Shown piece by piece: positions 1-8,092 of a stretch of DNA of 64,000 bases. The translations under genes were made by a program, and so were the position numbers. Every line of letters begins with the position of its first letter. Positions within the stretch are counted from its first letter, which is position 1. Below the pieces are notes generated by a model. The model was not told the DNA's origin, ran no database searches, and saw only the letters and a list, made by a program, of their open reading frames with translations. Origin of the DNA: NAT127 sp034717695 (GTDB taxonomy: Bacteria; Pseudomonadota; Gammaproteobacteria; Pseudomonadales; Porticoccaceae); the NCBI GenBank assembly GCA_034717695.1, contig JAYELS010000026.1, forward strand, positions 62,001 to 126,000. The letters run 5' to 3'.

Positions 1-926
1 TTGTCCTCCAGCAGCAGATGAATGCCGTGGGTCATGTCATCGAGGCGCCCGGCGGCATTGAGGCGCGGGCCGAGGGTAAAGCCCAGATCAGCGGCCACCA
101 GGCGCTCCCGCTCCCGCCCCGCCACCTCCAGCAGGGCGAGGATGCCGGGGCGGCACACCCCGGCGCGCATCCGCTTGAGGCCCTGGTGGACCAGCACCCG
201 GTTGACCCGGTCGAGGGGCACCACGTCCGCCACGGTGCCCAGGGCCACCAGGTCCAGCCAGGTGGCCATATTGGGCTCGGGAATGCCCCGTTCGGCGAAC
301 CAGCCCCGGGCCCGCAGGCGGCCGCGCAGGGCGGTGAGCAGAAAGAAAATGACCCCCACCCCCGCCAGGTTCTTGGTGGGGAACGGACAGCCCGGTTGAT
401 TGGGGTTAACGATGGCATCCGCCGCCGGCAGCTGGCGCCCGGGGAGGTGGTGGTCGGTGACGATGACCCCGAGACCCGCCGCCTTGGCGGCCGCGACACC
501 CTCGATACTGGAAATACCGTTATCCACGGTAATCAACAGGTTGGGCGACTTTGTCAATGCCAGATCGACAATTTCCGGGGTGAGCCCGTAGCCGTACTCG
601 AAGCGGTTGGGCACGAGAAAGTCCACACCGGCAAGGCCCATGGACTCGAGGGCGAGAACCCCAAGGGCGGTGCTGGTGGCACCATCGGTATCAAAGTCAC
701 CAACAATCAATACCCTGTGCTGCCTTTGCAGGGCATTTTCGAGGATATCGAGGGCGGCATCGAGGCCCTGAAGATGGTCGGGTGGGGGCAGTTCCGCCAG
801 CTGGCGGCCCAACTGCCCGGGGCCTTCGATGCCCCGCGCGGCGTAGATCCGCCGCAACAGGGCCGGGGTGCCGTCATCGGGCCAGGGCGCGCTGCCATCG
901 GGTATCGGACGATGCCGGATAATCAT
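1..926 (-). CDS. recJ: Single-stranded-DNA-specific exonuclease RecJ (N-terminal part, cut by window edge)
   Basis: RecJ degrades single-stranded DNA 5' to 3' in recombination and mismatch repair. About 308 N-terminal residues are in the window; the rest lies to the left. The frame is open to the edge. It starts at an ATG (926) reading MIIRHRPIPDGS and carries the DHH-family metal motifs: DFDTDGATST for the first aspartates and VTDHHLPG for the DHH signature. The gene follows thrC on the same strand after a 33-bp gap, so it probably shares the hom-thrC transcript. The identification rests on the DHH motifs and on colinearity with known RecJ N-termini. Confidence 0.93.
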   Translation of the reverse strand, partial: MIIRHRPIPDGSAPWPDDGTPALLRRIYAARGIEGPGQLGRQLAELPPPDHLQGLDAALDILENALQRQHRVLIVGDFDTDGATSTALGVLALESMGLAGVDFLVPNRFEYGYGLTPEIVDLALTKSPNLLITVDNGISSIEGVAAAKAAGLGVIVTDHHLPGRQLPAADAIVNPNQPGCPFPTKNLAGVGVIFFLLTALRGRLRARGWFAERGIPEPNMATWLDLVALGTVADVVPLDRVNRVLVHQGLKRMRAGVCRPGILALLEVAGRERERLVAADLGFTLGPRLNAAGRLDDMTHGIHLLLED

Positions 927-959
927 CTCCGCAAACCCCCGCCCGCAAAGAACATCAAC

Positions 960-2360
960 TCAAACAGAGAGATTGGCGGCCATGAAGGCCTGCACCGCCG
1001 CCAGCTCGTTGTCGATCACCTCGAAGCGCTCCGGGCGCTCGAACAGGTCCGCCATGTGGTGGGGCAGCGGCGGGTCCTGGGGATAGCCCGCCTTGCGCAC
1101 CGCCTCGGGAAACTTGGCGGGGTGGGCGGTGGCCAGCGCCACCATGGGCACCGCGGGATCGCGGCGGCAGTGGCGGCCGGCGGCGACGCCGATGGCGGTG
1201 TGGGGGTCCAGCAGGTAGCCGCTGGTCTCCCACTCCTCGCGGATCAGCGCCACGGTCTCCTCGTCGCCGAGGCGGTGGCTGGCGAAGAGGCCCCGGGCCC
1301 GGGCCAGGGCGGCATCGTCCAGGTGCAGGTTGCCGGTGGCGCGGAAGTCCTCCATGAGCCTGGCGATGGCGGCGCCGTCCCGGTCGTGGAGATCGAACAG
1401 CAGCCGCTCGAAGTTGCTGGACACCATGATATCCATCGACGGCGACAGGCTGTGAATGAGTTGATGTCTGCTGTGATCGTTGGCGCTCAGGCAGCGGTGC
1501 AGGATGTCGTTGGCGTTGGTGCCGATCACCAGCTGATCCACCGGCAGGCCCATTTTGTGGGCCAGGTAGCCGGCGAAGATATCGCCGAAGTTGCCGGTGG
1601 GCACCGCGAACGATACCTTGCGCAGGGGCCCACCGAGGGACAGGGCGGCCCAGAAGTAGTAGACGATCTGGGCCATGATCCGCGCCCAGTTGATGGAGTT
1701 GACCGCGACGAGGCTCCTGTCCGCCGGCAAAAAGCCCTGGGCGCCGAAGCTGGCCTTGACCAGATTCTGGCAGTCGTCGAAGTTGCCCTTCAGGGCGATG
1801 TTGTGGATGTTGTCCCCCACCACGGTGGTCATCTGGCGGCGCTGCACCTCGGACACCCGGTTGTGGGGGTGGAGGATGAAAATGTCGATATTCTGGCAGC
1901 GGCGGCAACCCTCGATGGCAGCGGAGCCGGTGTCCCCGGAGGTGGCGCCCATGATCACCGCCTTCTGGCCGCGCTTTTCCAGCAGGTGGTCGAGCAGATG
2001 GCCGAGGAACTGGAGGGCGAAATCCTTGAACGCCAGGGTGGGGCCGTGGAACAGTTCCAGCACCCAGTCGTTGTGGCCGGTCTGCACCAGGGGGGCGATG
2101 GCCCGGTGGCGGAAGGCGCCGTAGGAGGCGGCAATGATGCGGCGCAGCTCCTCATCCGGCACGGCGCCGTCGATAAAGGGCGCCATCACCCGGAACGCAA
2201 GCTCCGTGTAGGGCAGGCCGGCCCAGCTGGCGATCTCCTCGGTGCTGTAGGCGGGCAGGGATTCCGGCACGAACAGCCCGCCATCGGGGGCGAGACCGGC
2301 GAGAACCACGTCCTCGAAGGATTGGGGGGCGACGCCGCCGCGGGTGCTGATGTACTTCAT
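960..2360 (-). CDS. thrC: Threonine synthase
   Basis: A PLP enzyme of 466 residues that converts O-phosphohomoserine to threonine in the cytoplasm, the last step of threonine synthesis. The N-terminus MKYISTRGG and the segment HGPTLAFKD (lysine 112, the expected Schiff-base residue) are typical, as is MGATSGDTGSAA, which holds the phosphate-binding loop. The length matches the 460-470 residue bacterial class. It starts with ATG and lies downstream of hom on the same strand (168-bp gap), the usual hom-thrC pairing. recJ follows. Confidence 0.97.
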   Translation of the reverse strand: MKYISTRGGVAPQSFEDVVLAGLAPDGGLFVPESLPAYSTEEIASWAGLPYTELAFRVMAPFIDGAVPDEELRRIIAASYGAFRHRAIAPLVQTGHNDWVLELFHGPTLAFKDFALQFLGHLLDHLLEKRGQKAVIMGATSGDTGSAAIEGCRRCQNIDIFILHPHNRVSEVQRRQMTTVVGDNIHNIALKGNFDDCQNLVKASFGAQGFLPADRSLVAVNSINWARIMAQIVYYFWAALSLGGPLRKVSFAVPTGNFGDIFAGYLAHKMGLPVDQLVIGTNANDILHRCLSANDHSRHQLIHSLSPSMDIMVSSNFERLLFDLHDRDGAAIARLMEDFRATGNLHLDDAALARARGLFASHRLGDEETVALIREEWETSGYLLDPHTAIGVAAGRHCRRDPAVPMVALATAHPAKFPEAVRKAGYPQDPPLPHHMADLFERPERFEVIDNELAAVQAFMAANLSV

Positions 2361-2528
2361 TGCTTTGTACCGTTACTGAAATTGGTGTGGGTCAGGTCTC
2401 AGGTTACAAGTTGCACGGGAGCCGGGGCGGCCTTTGCCCGCCGATATAACCGGCGCTCCGTTGCAGGGTTGGTGCACCGTGGTCGACCCTCGCTCCCACG
2501 TGGAGCGTGCCCCGTGAAACTCAGGACG

Positions 2529-3836
2529 TTACTTGTCGAGCGCCTCGACACGGATATGCACCACCGGCCCGGCAATGGCATCCAGGGCCTCGATAGCCTC
2601 CACCGCCGCCATCAGGTCCCGCTCCAGGGCGGTGTTTGTGAGCATGATCAGGGGCACGTGGTCCTGGCCCTGCTGGGGGCGCTTCTGGATGATGGCCTCG
2701 ATGCTGATACCCCGGTCGCTCATGATGGTGGCCAGCTGGGACAGCACACCGGGGCGGTCGAGGGCGCTCATGCGCAGGTAGTAGGCGGTCTCCACCTCGT
2801 CGATGGGGATCACCGGGGTGCCGTTGAAGCTGGCGTTGCTGAACGCCAGGTAGGGTACCCGAGCCTCCGGCGCCGAGTTGAGGGCCCGCGCCACATCGAT
2901 GATATCCGCCACCACGGCGGAGGCGGTGGGCTCGGCGCCGGCACCGGCGCCGTAGAACAGGGTGGGGCCCACGGCGTCGCCCTTGACCATCACCGCGTTC
3001 ATCACCCCGTCCACCTCGGCGATCAGGGAATTGTCGGGGATCAAGGTGGGATGTACCCGCACCTCGACGCCCTTGTCGGTCTGGCGGGCGATGCCCAGGT
3101 GCTTGATGCGGTAGCCGAGCTCCCGGGCGTAGGCGAGATCCTGAAGATCGAGGCCGGTGATGCCCTGGGTGTAGACCTTGTCGAACTGGAGGGGGATGCC
3201 GAAGGCCAGGGAGGCGAGAATCACCAGCTTGTGGGCGGCGTCGATGCCCTCCACGTCGAAGGTGGGGTCCGCCTCCGCATAACCCAGCTGCTGGGCCTCT
3301 GCCAGGGCATCGCCAAAGGCCCTGCCCTGCTCCTCCATGGCGGTGAGAATGAAGTTGCTGGTGCCATTGATGATGCCCGCCAGCCACTCGATGCGGTTGG
3401 CGCCGAGGCCTTCCCGCAGGGTCTTGATGATGGGGATGCCACCGGCCACCGCCGCCTCGAAGGCCACCATCACCGATTGCTGGCGGGCCGCCTCGAAGAT
3501 CTCGTTGCCGTGGTGGGCGATGAGCGCCTTGTTGGCGGTCACAACATGCTTGCCGTGGCGGATGGCTTCGAGCACCAGATCCCGGGCCACGGTGGTGCCG
3601 CCGATCAATTCCACCACCACGTCCACCTCCGGGTTGCTGGCCACGGCGAAGATATCGGGGGTGAGGGCCACGTCGGCGGTATCGCAGGCGGGGTTGGCGC
3701 GCCGCGCCGCCACCTGAACGATGCGGATATGGGCGCCGGCGCGGGCGTTGATCAGGGCGGTGTTGCGGGTCAGTACGTTGAAGGTCCCGCTACCCACGGT
3801 GCCGAGGCCGCAGATACCGATGTTGACTGTTTTCAA
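2529..3836 (-). CDS. hom: Homoserine dehydrogenase
   Basis: This monofunctional enzyme of 435 residues reduces aspartate semialdehyde to homoserine, the branch point to threonine and methionine. The Rossmann motif GLGTVGSGTF is at residues 10-19. The catalytic domain follows, and a C-terminal ACT domain (about 350-430, YYLRMSALDRPGVLSQLA) is the usual site of threonine feedback control. The start is a TTG codon reading MKTVNIGICG; no better ATG lies near it and the family begins here. It is not fused to aspartokinase. It forms a threonine operon with thrC downstream. Confidence 0.97.
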   Translation of the reverse strand: MKTVNIGICGLGTVGSGTFNVLTRNTALINARAGAHIRIVQVAARRANPACDTADVALTPDIFAVASNPEVDVVVELIGGTTVARDLVLEAIRHGKHVVTANKALIAHHGNEIFEAARQQSVMVAFEAAVAGGIPIIKTLREGLGANRIEWLAGIINGTSNFILTAMEEQGRAFGDALAEAQQLGYAEADPTFDVEGIDAAHKLVILASLAFGIPLQFDKVYTQGITGLDLQDLAYARELGYRIKHLGIARQTDKGVEVRVHPTLIPDNSLIAEVDGVMNAVMVKGDAVGPTLFYGAGAGAEPTASAVVADIIDVARALNSAPEARVPYLAFSNASFNGTPVIPIDEVETAYYLRMSALDRPGVLSQLATIMSDRGISIEAIIQKRPQQGQDHVPLIMLTNTALERDLMAAVEAIEALDAIAGPVVHIRVEALDK

Positions 3837-3931
3837 GGGGATTCACCCGGGTGTTGGCTGAGAAAAAGAGGGCAACCTTAATGGCGGGCCAGAACGCTGT
3901 CAATGGCGCCGCCACGGCCGCCTCCGGGCTG

Positions 3932-3963
3932 CCGACAAAACACACAAGCGACTGTTTTGTCGG
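3932..3963. other. Perfect 10-bp inverted repeat in the dsbC-hom gap
   Basis: CCGACAAAAC (3932-3941) and GTTTTGTCGG (3954-3963) pair perfectly around a 12-nt loop, just after the dsbC stop on the minus strand. No T-run follows on either strand, so it is not a standard Rho-independent terminator. It could be an mRNA-stabilising hairpin or an operator for hom-thrC. The rest of the 147-bp gap shows nothing clear. Confidence 0.4.
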
Positions 3964-3983
3964 GATAAATAGAATCCGCCGGC

Positions 3984-4724
3984 TCAGATCCCCAGGATCG
4001 CCAGCATATCCTTCACCGGCCGGTAGCCACCCAGCAGGGTGCCGTCCATGAGGACGATGCTGGGGGTACCGGTGACATCGAATTCCTGGCCGAGCTTGTA
4101 CTGGGCCGCCACCGGGTTGCCCTTGCACAGCTCGCCGGCGATGTTCCTGCCGTTCTTGAGGTCGGTAAGGGCCTTGGCCTTGTCGGCGGCGCACCAGGCC
4201 CGCACCATCTTGTCGAAGGTGGGCGAGCCCTCCCCGGCGCGGGGGAAGGCGAGGTAGCGGACTTCCACGCCATTCCTGTTGAGTTCCGGCACTTCCTGGT
4301 GGAGCTTGCGGCAGTAGCCGCAGTCCACGTCGGTAAAGACGTTGATCACCGCCTTGGTGGCACCCTTGGCGGGGAAGATGATCAGGTCGTTGCGGTCGAG
4401 GGTCTTGAGGCGCTCGCGGCGCACGGCGATGCGGTCGGCCTCCACCAGGTTGACGAACTGACCGGGCTGCACCTGATAGAGCTCGCCCACCACCACATGG
4501 GCGGCGCTGGCGTCGGTGTAGAGCATGGGCCCGCCGAGGATCTGCACCTGGTAGATGCCGGGCATGGCGGTTTCCTTGATGGCGCCGTACTCGAAGTCCG
4601 GCCGGGCGGCCTGGAGGCGTTCGAGGATGCGCTCGCCGGTGGCCTTGTCCGGGGCTGCATCGGCGGCCAGCAGCGGCCCCGCCAGCATGAACAGGAGTGC
4701 TGCCAGTACGGTCGGAATTCTCAC
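3984..4724 (-). CDS. dsbC: Periplasmic disulfide isomerase DsbC
   Basis: A thiol:disulfide isomerase of 246 residues that reshuffles wrong disulfides in the periplasm. A cleavable signal peptide is visible (MRIPTVLAALLFMLAGPLLAADA). The N-terminal dimerisation domain covers about residues 25-85 and the thioredoxin-fold domain follows, with the redox motif CGYC at 135-138. A second cysteine pair lies in the helical insert near the C-terminal part, as in DsbC. It starts with GTG preceded by AAGGGAACGTCC. It lies between xerD and hom, the arrangement known from pseudomonads. Confidence 0.95.
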   Translation of the reverse strand: MRIPTVLAALLFMLAGPLLAADAAPDKATGERILERLQAARPDFEYGAIKETAMPGIYQVQILGGPMLYTDASAAHVVVGELYQVQPGQFVNLVEADRIAVRRERLKTLDRNDLIIFPAKGATKAVINVFTDVDCGYCRKLHQEVPELNRNGVEVRYLAFPRAGEGSPTFDKMVRAWCAADKAKALTDLKNGRNIAGELCKGNPVAAQYKLGQEFDVTGTPSIVLMDGTLLGGYRPVKDMLAILGI

Positions 4725-4795
4725 GGACGTTCCCTTTTTTGCAGGTTGATTGACGCCAAGGGGGGCCTGGCGCGGGTCGAGGCGGGCATTCTAAC

Positions 4796-5704
4796 CTATC
4801 CCCGGGGATGATGGCGGGCCAGCAGGTCCTTCATCCGGGCCTGGGCGACGTGGGTGTAGATCTGGGTGGTGGACAGGTCGCTGTGGCCCAGCAGCAACTG
4901 CACCACCCGCAGGTCGGCGCCGTGGTTGAGCAGGTGGGTGGCAAAGGCGTGGCGCAGGGTATGGGGCGACAGGGGCGTGTCGATGCCCGCCACAGCGGCC
5001 CAGTGCTTGATGCGGTACCAGAAGGTCTGGCGGGTCATGCGCCGGCCCCGCTCGCTGGGGAACAGCACGTCGTCCTGGCCGGCGCCGAGCAGCGCGGGGC
5101 GCCCCGCCCGGAGGAACACCCCCAGGTGGTGGAGCGCCTCGTCCCCGAACGGCACCAGCCGCTCCTTGCTGCCCTTGCCGGTGATCCGCACCACCCCCTG
5201 GCGCAGGTTGAGTTCGCCGACGGTCAGACTGACCAGCTCCGTGACCCGGAGCCCTGTGGCGTAGAGGAGTTCGAGCATGGCCTTGTCCCGCAGCGCAAGG
5301 GGCGAATCCCCCGCGGGCGCGGCGAGCAGTCGCTCCACCTCCTCCTCGCCAAGGCCCTTGGGCAGTGGCCGCCCCACCCGAGGGCTATCCAGCAGCGCGG
5401 TGGGGTCCTCCCGCAGCTGCCCCTCGCGGACCAGGTAGCGGTAGAAGCCGCGGATGCAGGACAGCGCGCGGCGGGTGGAGCGGGGATTGAACCTGCGGGC
5501 GAATCGCTCGGCAAGGTACTCGCCGAGATGTTCCCTGCCGCCGGCTTCGAGAGGGAGTCCCTGCCCCGCCAGCCAGTCGGCGAGGGCCTCGAGGTCGCGG
5601 CGATAGGCGGCAAGGGTGTTGTCGCTCAGGCCCCTTTCCATCCACAGGGCATCGAGATAGCGGTCCACCTGGGGGTGGGAGCGGGTAGCGGGGGGAACGA
5701 TCAT
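4796..5704 (-). CDS. xerD: Tyrosine recombinase XerD
   Basis: A site-specific recombinase of 302 residues that works with XerC at dif to resolve chromosome dimers at the septum. I chose the ATG at 5704 (MIVPPATRSHP) because it gives the family length; an upstream extension to 5797 would add 31 unrelated residues. The N-terminal SAM-like DNA-binding domain covers about 1-100. In the catalytic domain all expected residues are present: R153, K177, H248, R251, H274 and the nucleophile Y283 in TTQIYTHV. The next gene upstream is rplS. This is the chromosomal housekeeping recombinase, not a mobile-element integrase. Confidence 0.94.
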   Translation of the reverse strand: MIVPPATRSHPQVDRYLDALWMERGLSDNTLAAYRRDLEALADWLAGQGLPLEAGGREHLGEYLAERFARRFNPRSTRRALSCIRGFYRYLVREGQLREDPTALLDSPRVGRPLPKGLGEEEVERLLAAPAGDSPLALRDKAMLELLYATGLRVTELVSLTVGELNLRQGVVRITGKGSKERLVPFGDEALHHLGVFLRAGRPALLGAGQDDVLFPSERGRRMTRQTFWYRIKHWAAVAGIDTPLSPHTLRHAFATHLLNHGADLRVVQLLLGHSDLSTTQIYTHVAQARMKDLLARHHPRG

Positions 5705-5763
5705 GGCGCCAGTGTAGCGGATTTGGCGAGGCGCTCCTCGGCGAAGATAGCGCGCCGATAGAA

Positions 5764-5795
5764 CGCAAAAGGCGACCCGAGGGTCGCCTTTGCGC
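5764..5795 (-). terminator. Rho-independent terminator after rplS
   Basis: AAAGGCGACCC (5768-5778) and GGGTCGCCTTT (5781-5791) form an 11-bp hairpin with a GA loop. On the minus strand the hairpin ends in TTTTGCG. It lies 20-50 bp after the rplS stop and would end the rpsP-rimM-trmD-rplS transcript before xerD. Confidence 0.75.
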
Positions 5796-5815
5796 AAGCG
5801 GAACTGACCGCGGGG

Positions 5816-6172
5816 TCAGCCCAGCTTTTCCTTGATGCGGGCGGCCTTGCCGGACAGGTCGCGCAGGTAGTACAGCTTGGCCTGACGCACCGCGCCGCGA
5901 CGCTTGACGGTGATGCTGTCGATCAGCGGGCTGTAGGTCTGGAAGGTCCGCTCGACGCCAACGCCGTTGGAATTCTTGCGCACGGTGAAGGCGGAGTTGA
6001 GGCCGCGATTCTTCTTGGCGATCACCACGCCCTCATAGGCCTGGAGACGCTCGCGGTTGCCTTCCTTCACCTTGACCTGCACCACCAGGGTATCGCCGGG
6101 GGCGAAGGCGGGGATCTCCTTCTGCATCTGTTCCTTTTCGATCGCGGCAATGATCGGGTTCTTGTTGCTCAT
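5816..6172 (-). CDS. rplS: 50S ribosomal protein L19
   Basis: A large-subunit ribosomal protein of 118 residues that lies at the 30S-50S interface. The ATG at 6172 (MSNKNPIIAAIEKEQM) is preceded by AGGAGCAGAAC, a strong ribosome binding site; an upstream in-frame start at 6211 has no such support. The sequence is typical throughout (VKVKEGNRERLQAYEGVVI, YSPLIDSITVKRRGAVRQAKLYYLR). It is the last gene of the rpsP-rimM-trmD-rplS operon and is followed by a terminator. Confidence 0.98.
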   Translation of the reverse strand: MSNKNPIIAAIEKEQMQKEIPAFAPGDTLVVQVKVKEGNRERLQAYEGVVIAKKNRGLNSAFTVRKNSNGVGVERTFQTYSPLIDSITVKRRGAVRQAKLYYLRDLSGKAARIKEKLG

Positions 6173-6246
6173 GTTCTGCTCCTCATATGTCGGTTGATGG
6201 TGGCACGCCACCTTGTCGAGTAGCGCCGTACCGAGAGGATGGCGGC

Positions 6247-7041
6247 TCAGTTGCCCGAGCTGTCATCATCGGCCGGCTTGCGCGGCGGGTTTGCAGGGGA
6301 ATCCTGCGCCAGCCTTGCCAGTATTGCCTGCTGCTCGCTGTCGAGCGTCAGGCGGTTCAGCAGATCCGGGCGCCGGGCCCGGGTCCTCGCCAGCGACTGC
6401 TCCAGTCGCCAGCGCCGAATGCGTTCATGGTTGCCGGACAACAACACCTCCGGCACCACCCTGCCCTGGTAATCCAGGGGTCGGGTGTAGTGGGGGCAGT
6501 CCAGAAGCCCCTCGGCGAAGGAGTCCTCCCGGGCCGAGTCGCCGTGGCCGAGGGCCCCCGGGATGCATCGCACCAGGGCGTCGATCAACACCATGGCGGG
6601 CAACTCCCCACCGCTCAGCACGTAATCGCCGATGGACCACTCCTCATCCACCGCCAGTTCGATGAGGCGCTCGTCGACCCCCTCGTAGCGACCGGCAACC
6701 AGCACCAGATTGGGGAGTTCGCCGAGATACTCCACCCCCGCCTGATCCAGCACCCGCCCCTGGGGGGAGAGGTAGATCACCCGCGCCTGGCCGCCCTCCT
6801 GGGTCGCCCAGTGCCGCGCCTCGTCGATGGCGGCCCGCAGGGGCTCGATCATCATCACCATGCCGGGGCCACCGCCGTAGGGGCGATCGTCCACCGTGCG
6901 GTGGCGGTCGCGGGCATGGTCGCGGGGGTTGAAGCAGGCCATGGCCCACAAGCCCTGATCCAGCGCCCGGGCGGTGATGCCGTGGTCGGCCACCGCGTCG
7001 AACATCTCCGGGAAGAGCGTCACCAGCGCAATGCGTTTCAT
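6247..7041 (-). CDS. trmD: tRNA (guanine37-N1)-methyltransferase
   Basis: A SAM-dependent enzyme of 264 residues that methylates G37 next to the anticodon and so prevents frameshifting. The ATG at 7041 reads MKRIALVTLFPEMF, the family start, behind a purine-rich GAGGGGGGAGCGG. The trefoil-knot SAM site is recognisable in LVAGRYEGVDERLIE and WSIGDYVLSGGELPAM. The C-terminus runs to about residue 264, slightly longer than the E. coli protein. It lies between rimM and rplS in the conserved operon. Confidence 0.97.
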   Translation of the reverse strand: MKRIALVTLFPEMFDAVADHGITARALDQGLWAMACFNPRDHARDRHRTVDDRPYGGGPGMVMMIEPLRAAIDEARHWATQEGGQARVIYLSPQGRVLDQAGVEYLGELPNLVLVAGRYEGVDERLIELAVDEEWSIGDYVLSGGELPAMVLIDALVRCIPGALGHGDSAREDSFAEGLLDCPHYTRPLDYQGRVVPEVLLSGNHERIRRWRLEQSLARTRARRPDLLNRLTLDSEQQAILARLAQDSPANPPRKPADDDSSGN

Positions 7042-7087
7042 CCGCTCCCCCCTCGCCGCCGGCCCCTGGAAATCCCGGCGCGGCCTG

Positions 7088-7657
7088 TCATTCCTTGTCG
7101 AAATCCGGATCCCAGTCCACCAGGACCCTGCCCGCGGCCATGTCCACCTCGACAATGTAGTCATCGACAAAGGGGATCAGCCGTTCCAGCCTGTCGTGGC
7201 TGGCGGCATCGCCCTTCACCACCATCACGTCGCTGGCGCCGGTGTCGAAAAAACCGTCGACGGTGCCGAGCAGCAGCGCCCGACCGCCGTGGGTGGACAC
7301 CACCTTCATGCCCTCCAGCTGGTGCCAGTAGTATTCACCGGGCGCTGCCTCGGGAAAGGCGGCGGCGGATACCTGGATATCCCGCTGGCAGTACAGTCTC
7401 GCCTGGTCTCGATCATCGAGCCCGACGATATGGGCGATGAACCCCTTGGCGGTGGCGCGAAACTGGTCGACCTCGACCATGGCCAACCCGCCGGGCAGCG
7501 TCATCCACCAGGGCAGGTAGTCAAAAATGTTGCTTTCCGGCTCGGTGAAGGAATGGATCTTCACCCAGCCCTGAACACCGTGCACCGTGGTAATTCGCCC
7601 GACGACCACAAGATCGTCGGGCGCGGCCAGCTCGCGGGGAGACTGCGGCGCCACCAC
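7088..7657 (-). CDS. rimM: Ribosome maturation factor RimM
   Basis: A protein of 189 residues that assists assembly of the 30S head and binds ribosomal protein S19. The N-terminal RimM barrel contains VVVGRITTVHGVQGWVKIHSFTEP, and the C-terminal PRC-barrel part has LIPFVDDYIVEVDMAAGRVLVDWDPDF, both family signatures. The start is a GTG at 7657. The first dozen residues are variable in the family, so the exact start is less certain. It lies between rpsP and trmD. Confidence 0.95.
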   Translation of the reverse strand: MVAPQSPRELAAPDDLVVVGRITTVHGVQGWVKIHSFTEPESNIFDYLPWWMTLPGGLAMVEVDQFRATAKGFIAHIVGLDDRDQARLYCQRDIQVSAAAFPEAAPGEYYWHQLEGMKVVSTHGGRALLLGTVDGFFDTGASDVMVVKGDAASHDRLERLIPFVDDYIVEVDMAAGRVLVDWDPDFDKE

Positions 7658-7691
7658 GCTTGCCGGCTGTGGGGAAACGCTCGTCGCGGCC

Positions 7692-7943
7692 TCAGGCCTG
7701 CTGACGGGAGGCTTCCTGGACCAGCTGGGTAACGCGCTCGGACGTAGTCGCGCCCTGGCTCAGCCAGTGGGTCACGCGATCCAGGTCGACCCGCAGACGC
7801 TCTTCATTGCCGCGGGCGATGGGGTTGAAGAACCCGACGCGCTCAATGAAGCGGCCATTGCGGGCATTGCGGCTGTCGGCCACGGTGAGGTGGTAGAAGG
7901 GACGCTTCTTGGAGCCGCCACGCGCTAAACGGATTGTTACCAT
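7692..7943 (-). CDS. rpsP: 30S ribosomal protein S16
   Basis: A small-subunit assembly protein of 83 residues. The sequence MVTIRLARGGSKKRPFYHL and the GRFIERVGFFNP segment are diagnostic. It is the first gene of the rpsP-rimM-trmD-rplS operon; the promoter should lie in the 149-bp gap towards ffh. That gap carries a short perfect palindrome, TTGATAATCAA, at 7973-7983, whose meaning is unknown. Confidence 0.98.
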   Translation of the reverse strand: MVTIRLARGGSKKRPFYHLTVADSRNARNGRFIERVGFFNPIARGNEERLRVDLDRVTHWLSQGATTSERVTQLVQEASRQQA

Positions 7944-8092
7944 GGACTTTCTCTTCTCGGGTTGACTGCTGGTTGATAATCAATGAATCAGGGAGTGCAC
8001 CGGAAAAGCACAGGGGCACCCCCGAAAGGCGCGCAATTGTACGGGAAACCACTGGCAAAGGAAACCACCGATCCTCCACCCCCCCGGCCGAC

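Noticed and set aside
18..3881. A 1287-codon open frame on the plus strand
   Set aside because: It lies antisense to recJ, thrC and hom, has a repetitive Gly/His/Arg-rich composition typical of GC-rich antisense frames, and contains no domain; the minus-strand genes are certain.
4796..5704. Possible mobile-element integrase
   Set aside because: The tyrosine recombinase is the housekeeping XerD by length, residues and conserved neighbours; no att sites or cargo genes are near.
7973..7983. TTGATAATCAA upstream of rpsP as a third FNR box
   Set aside because: The half-sites are separated by one base instead of four, so it does not fit the FNR/Anr spacing.
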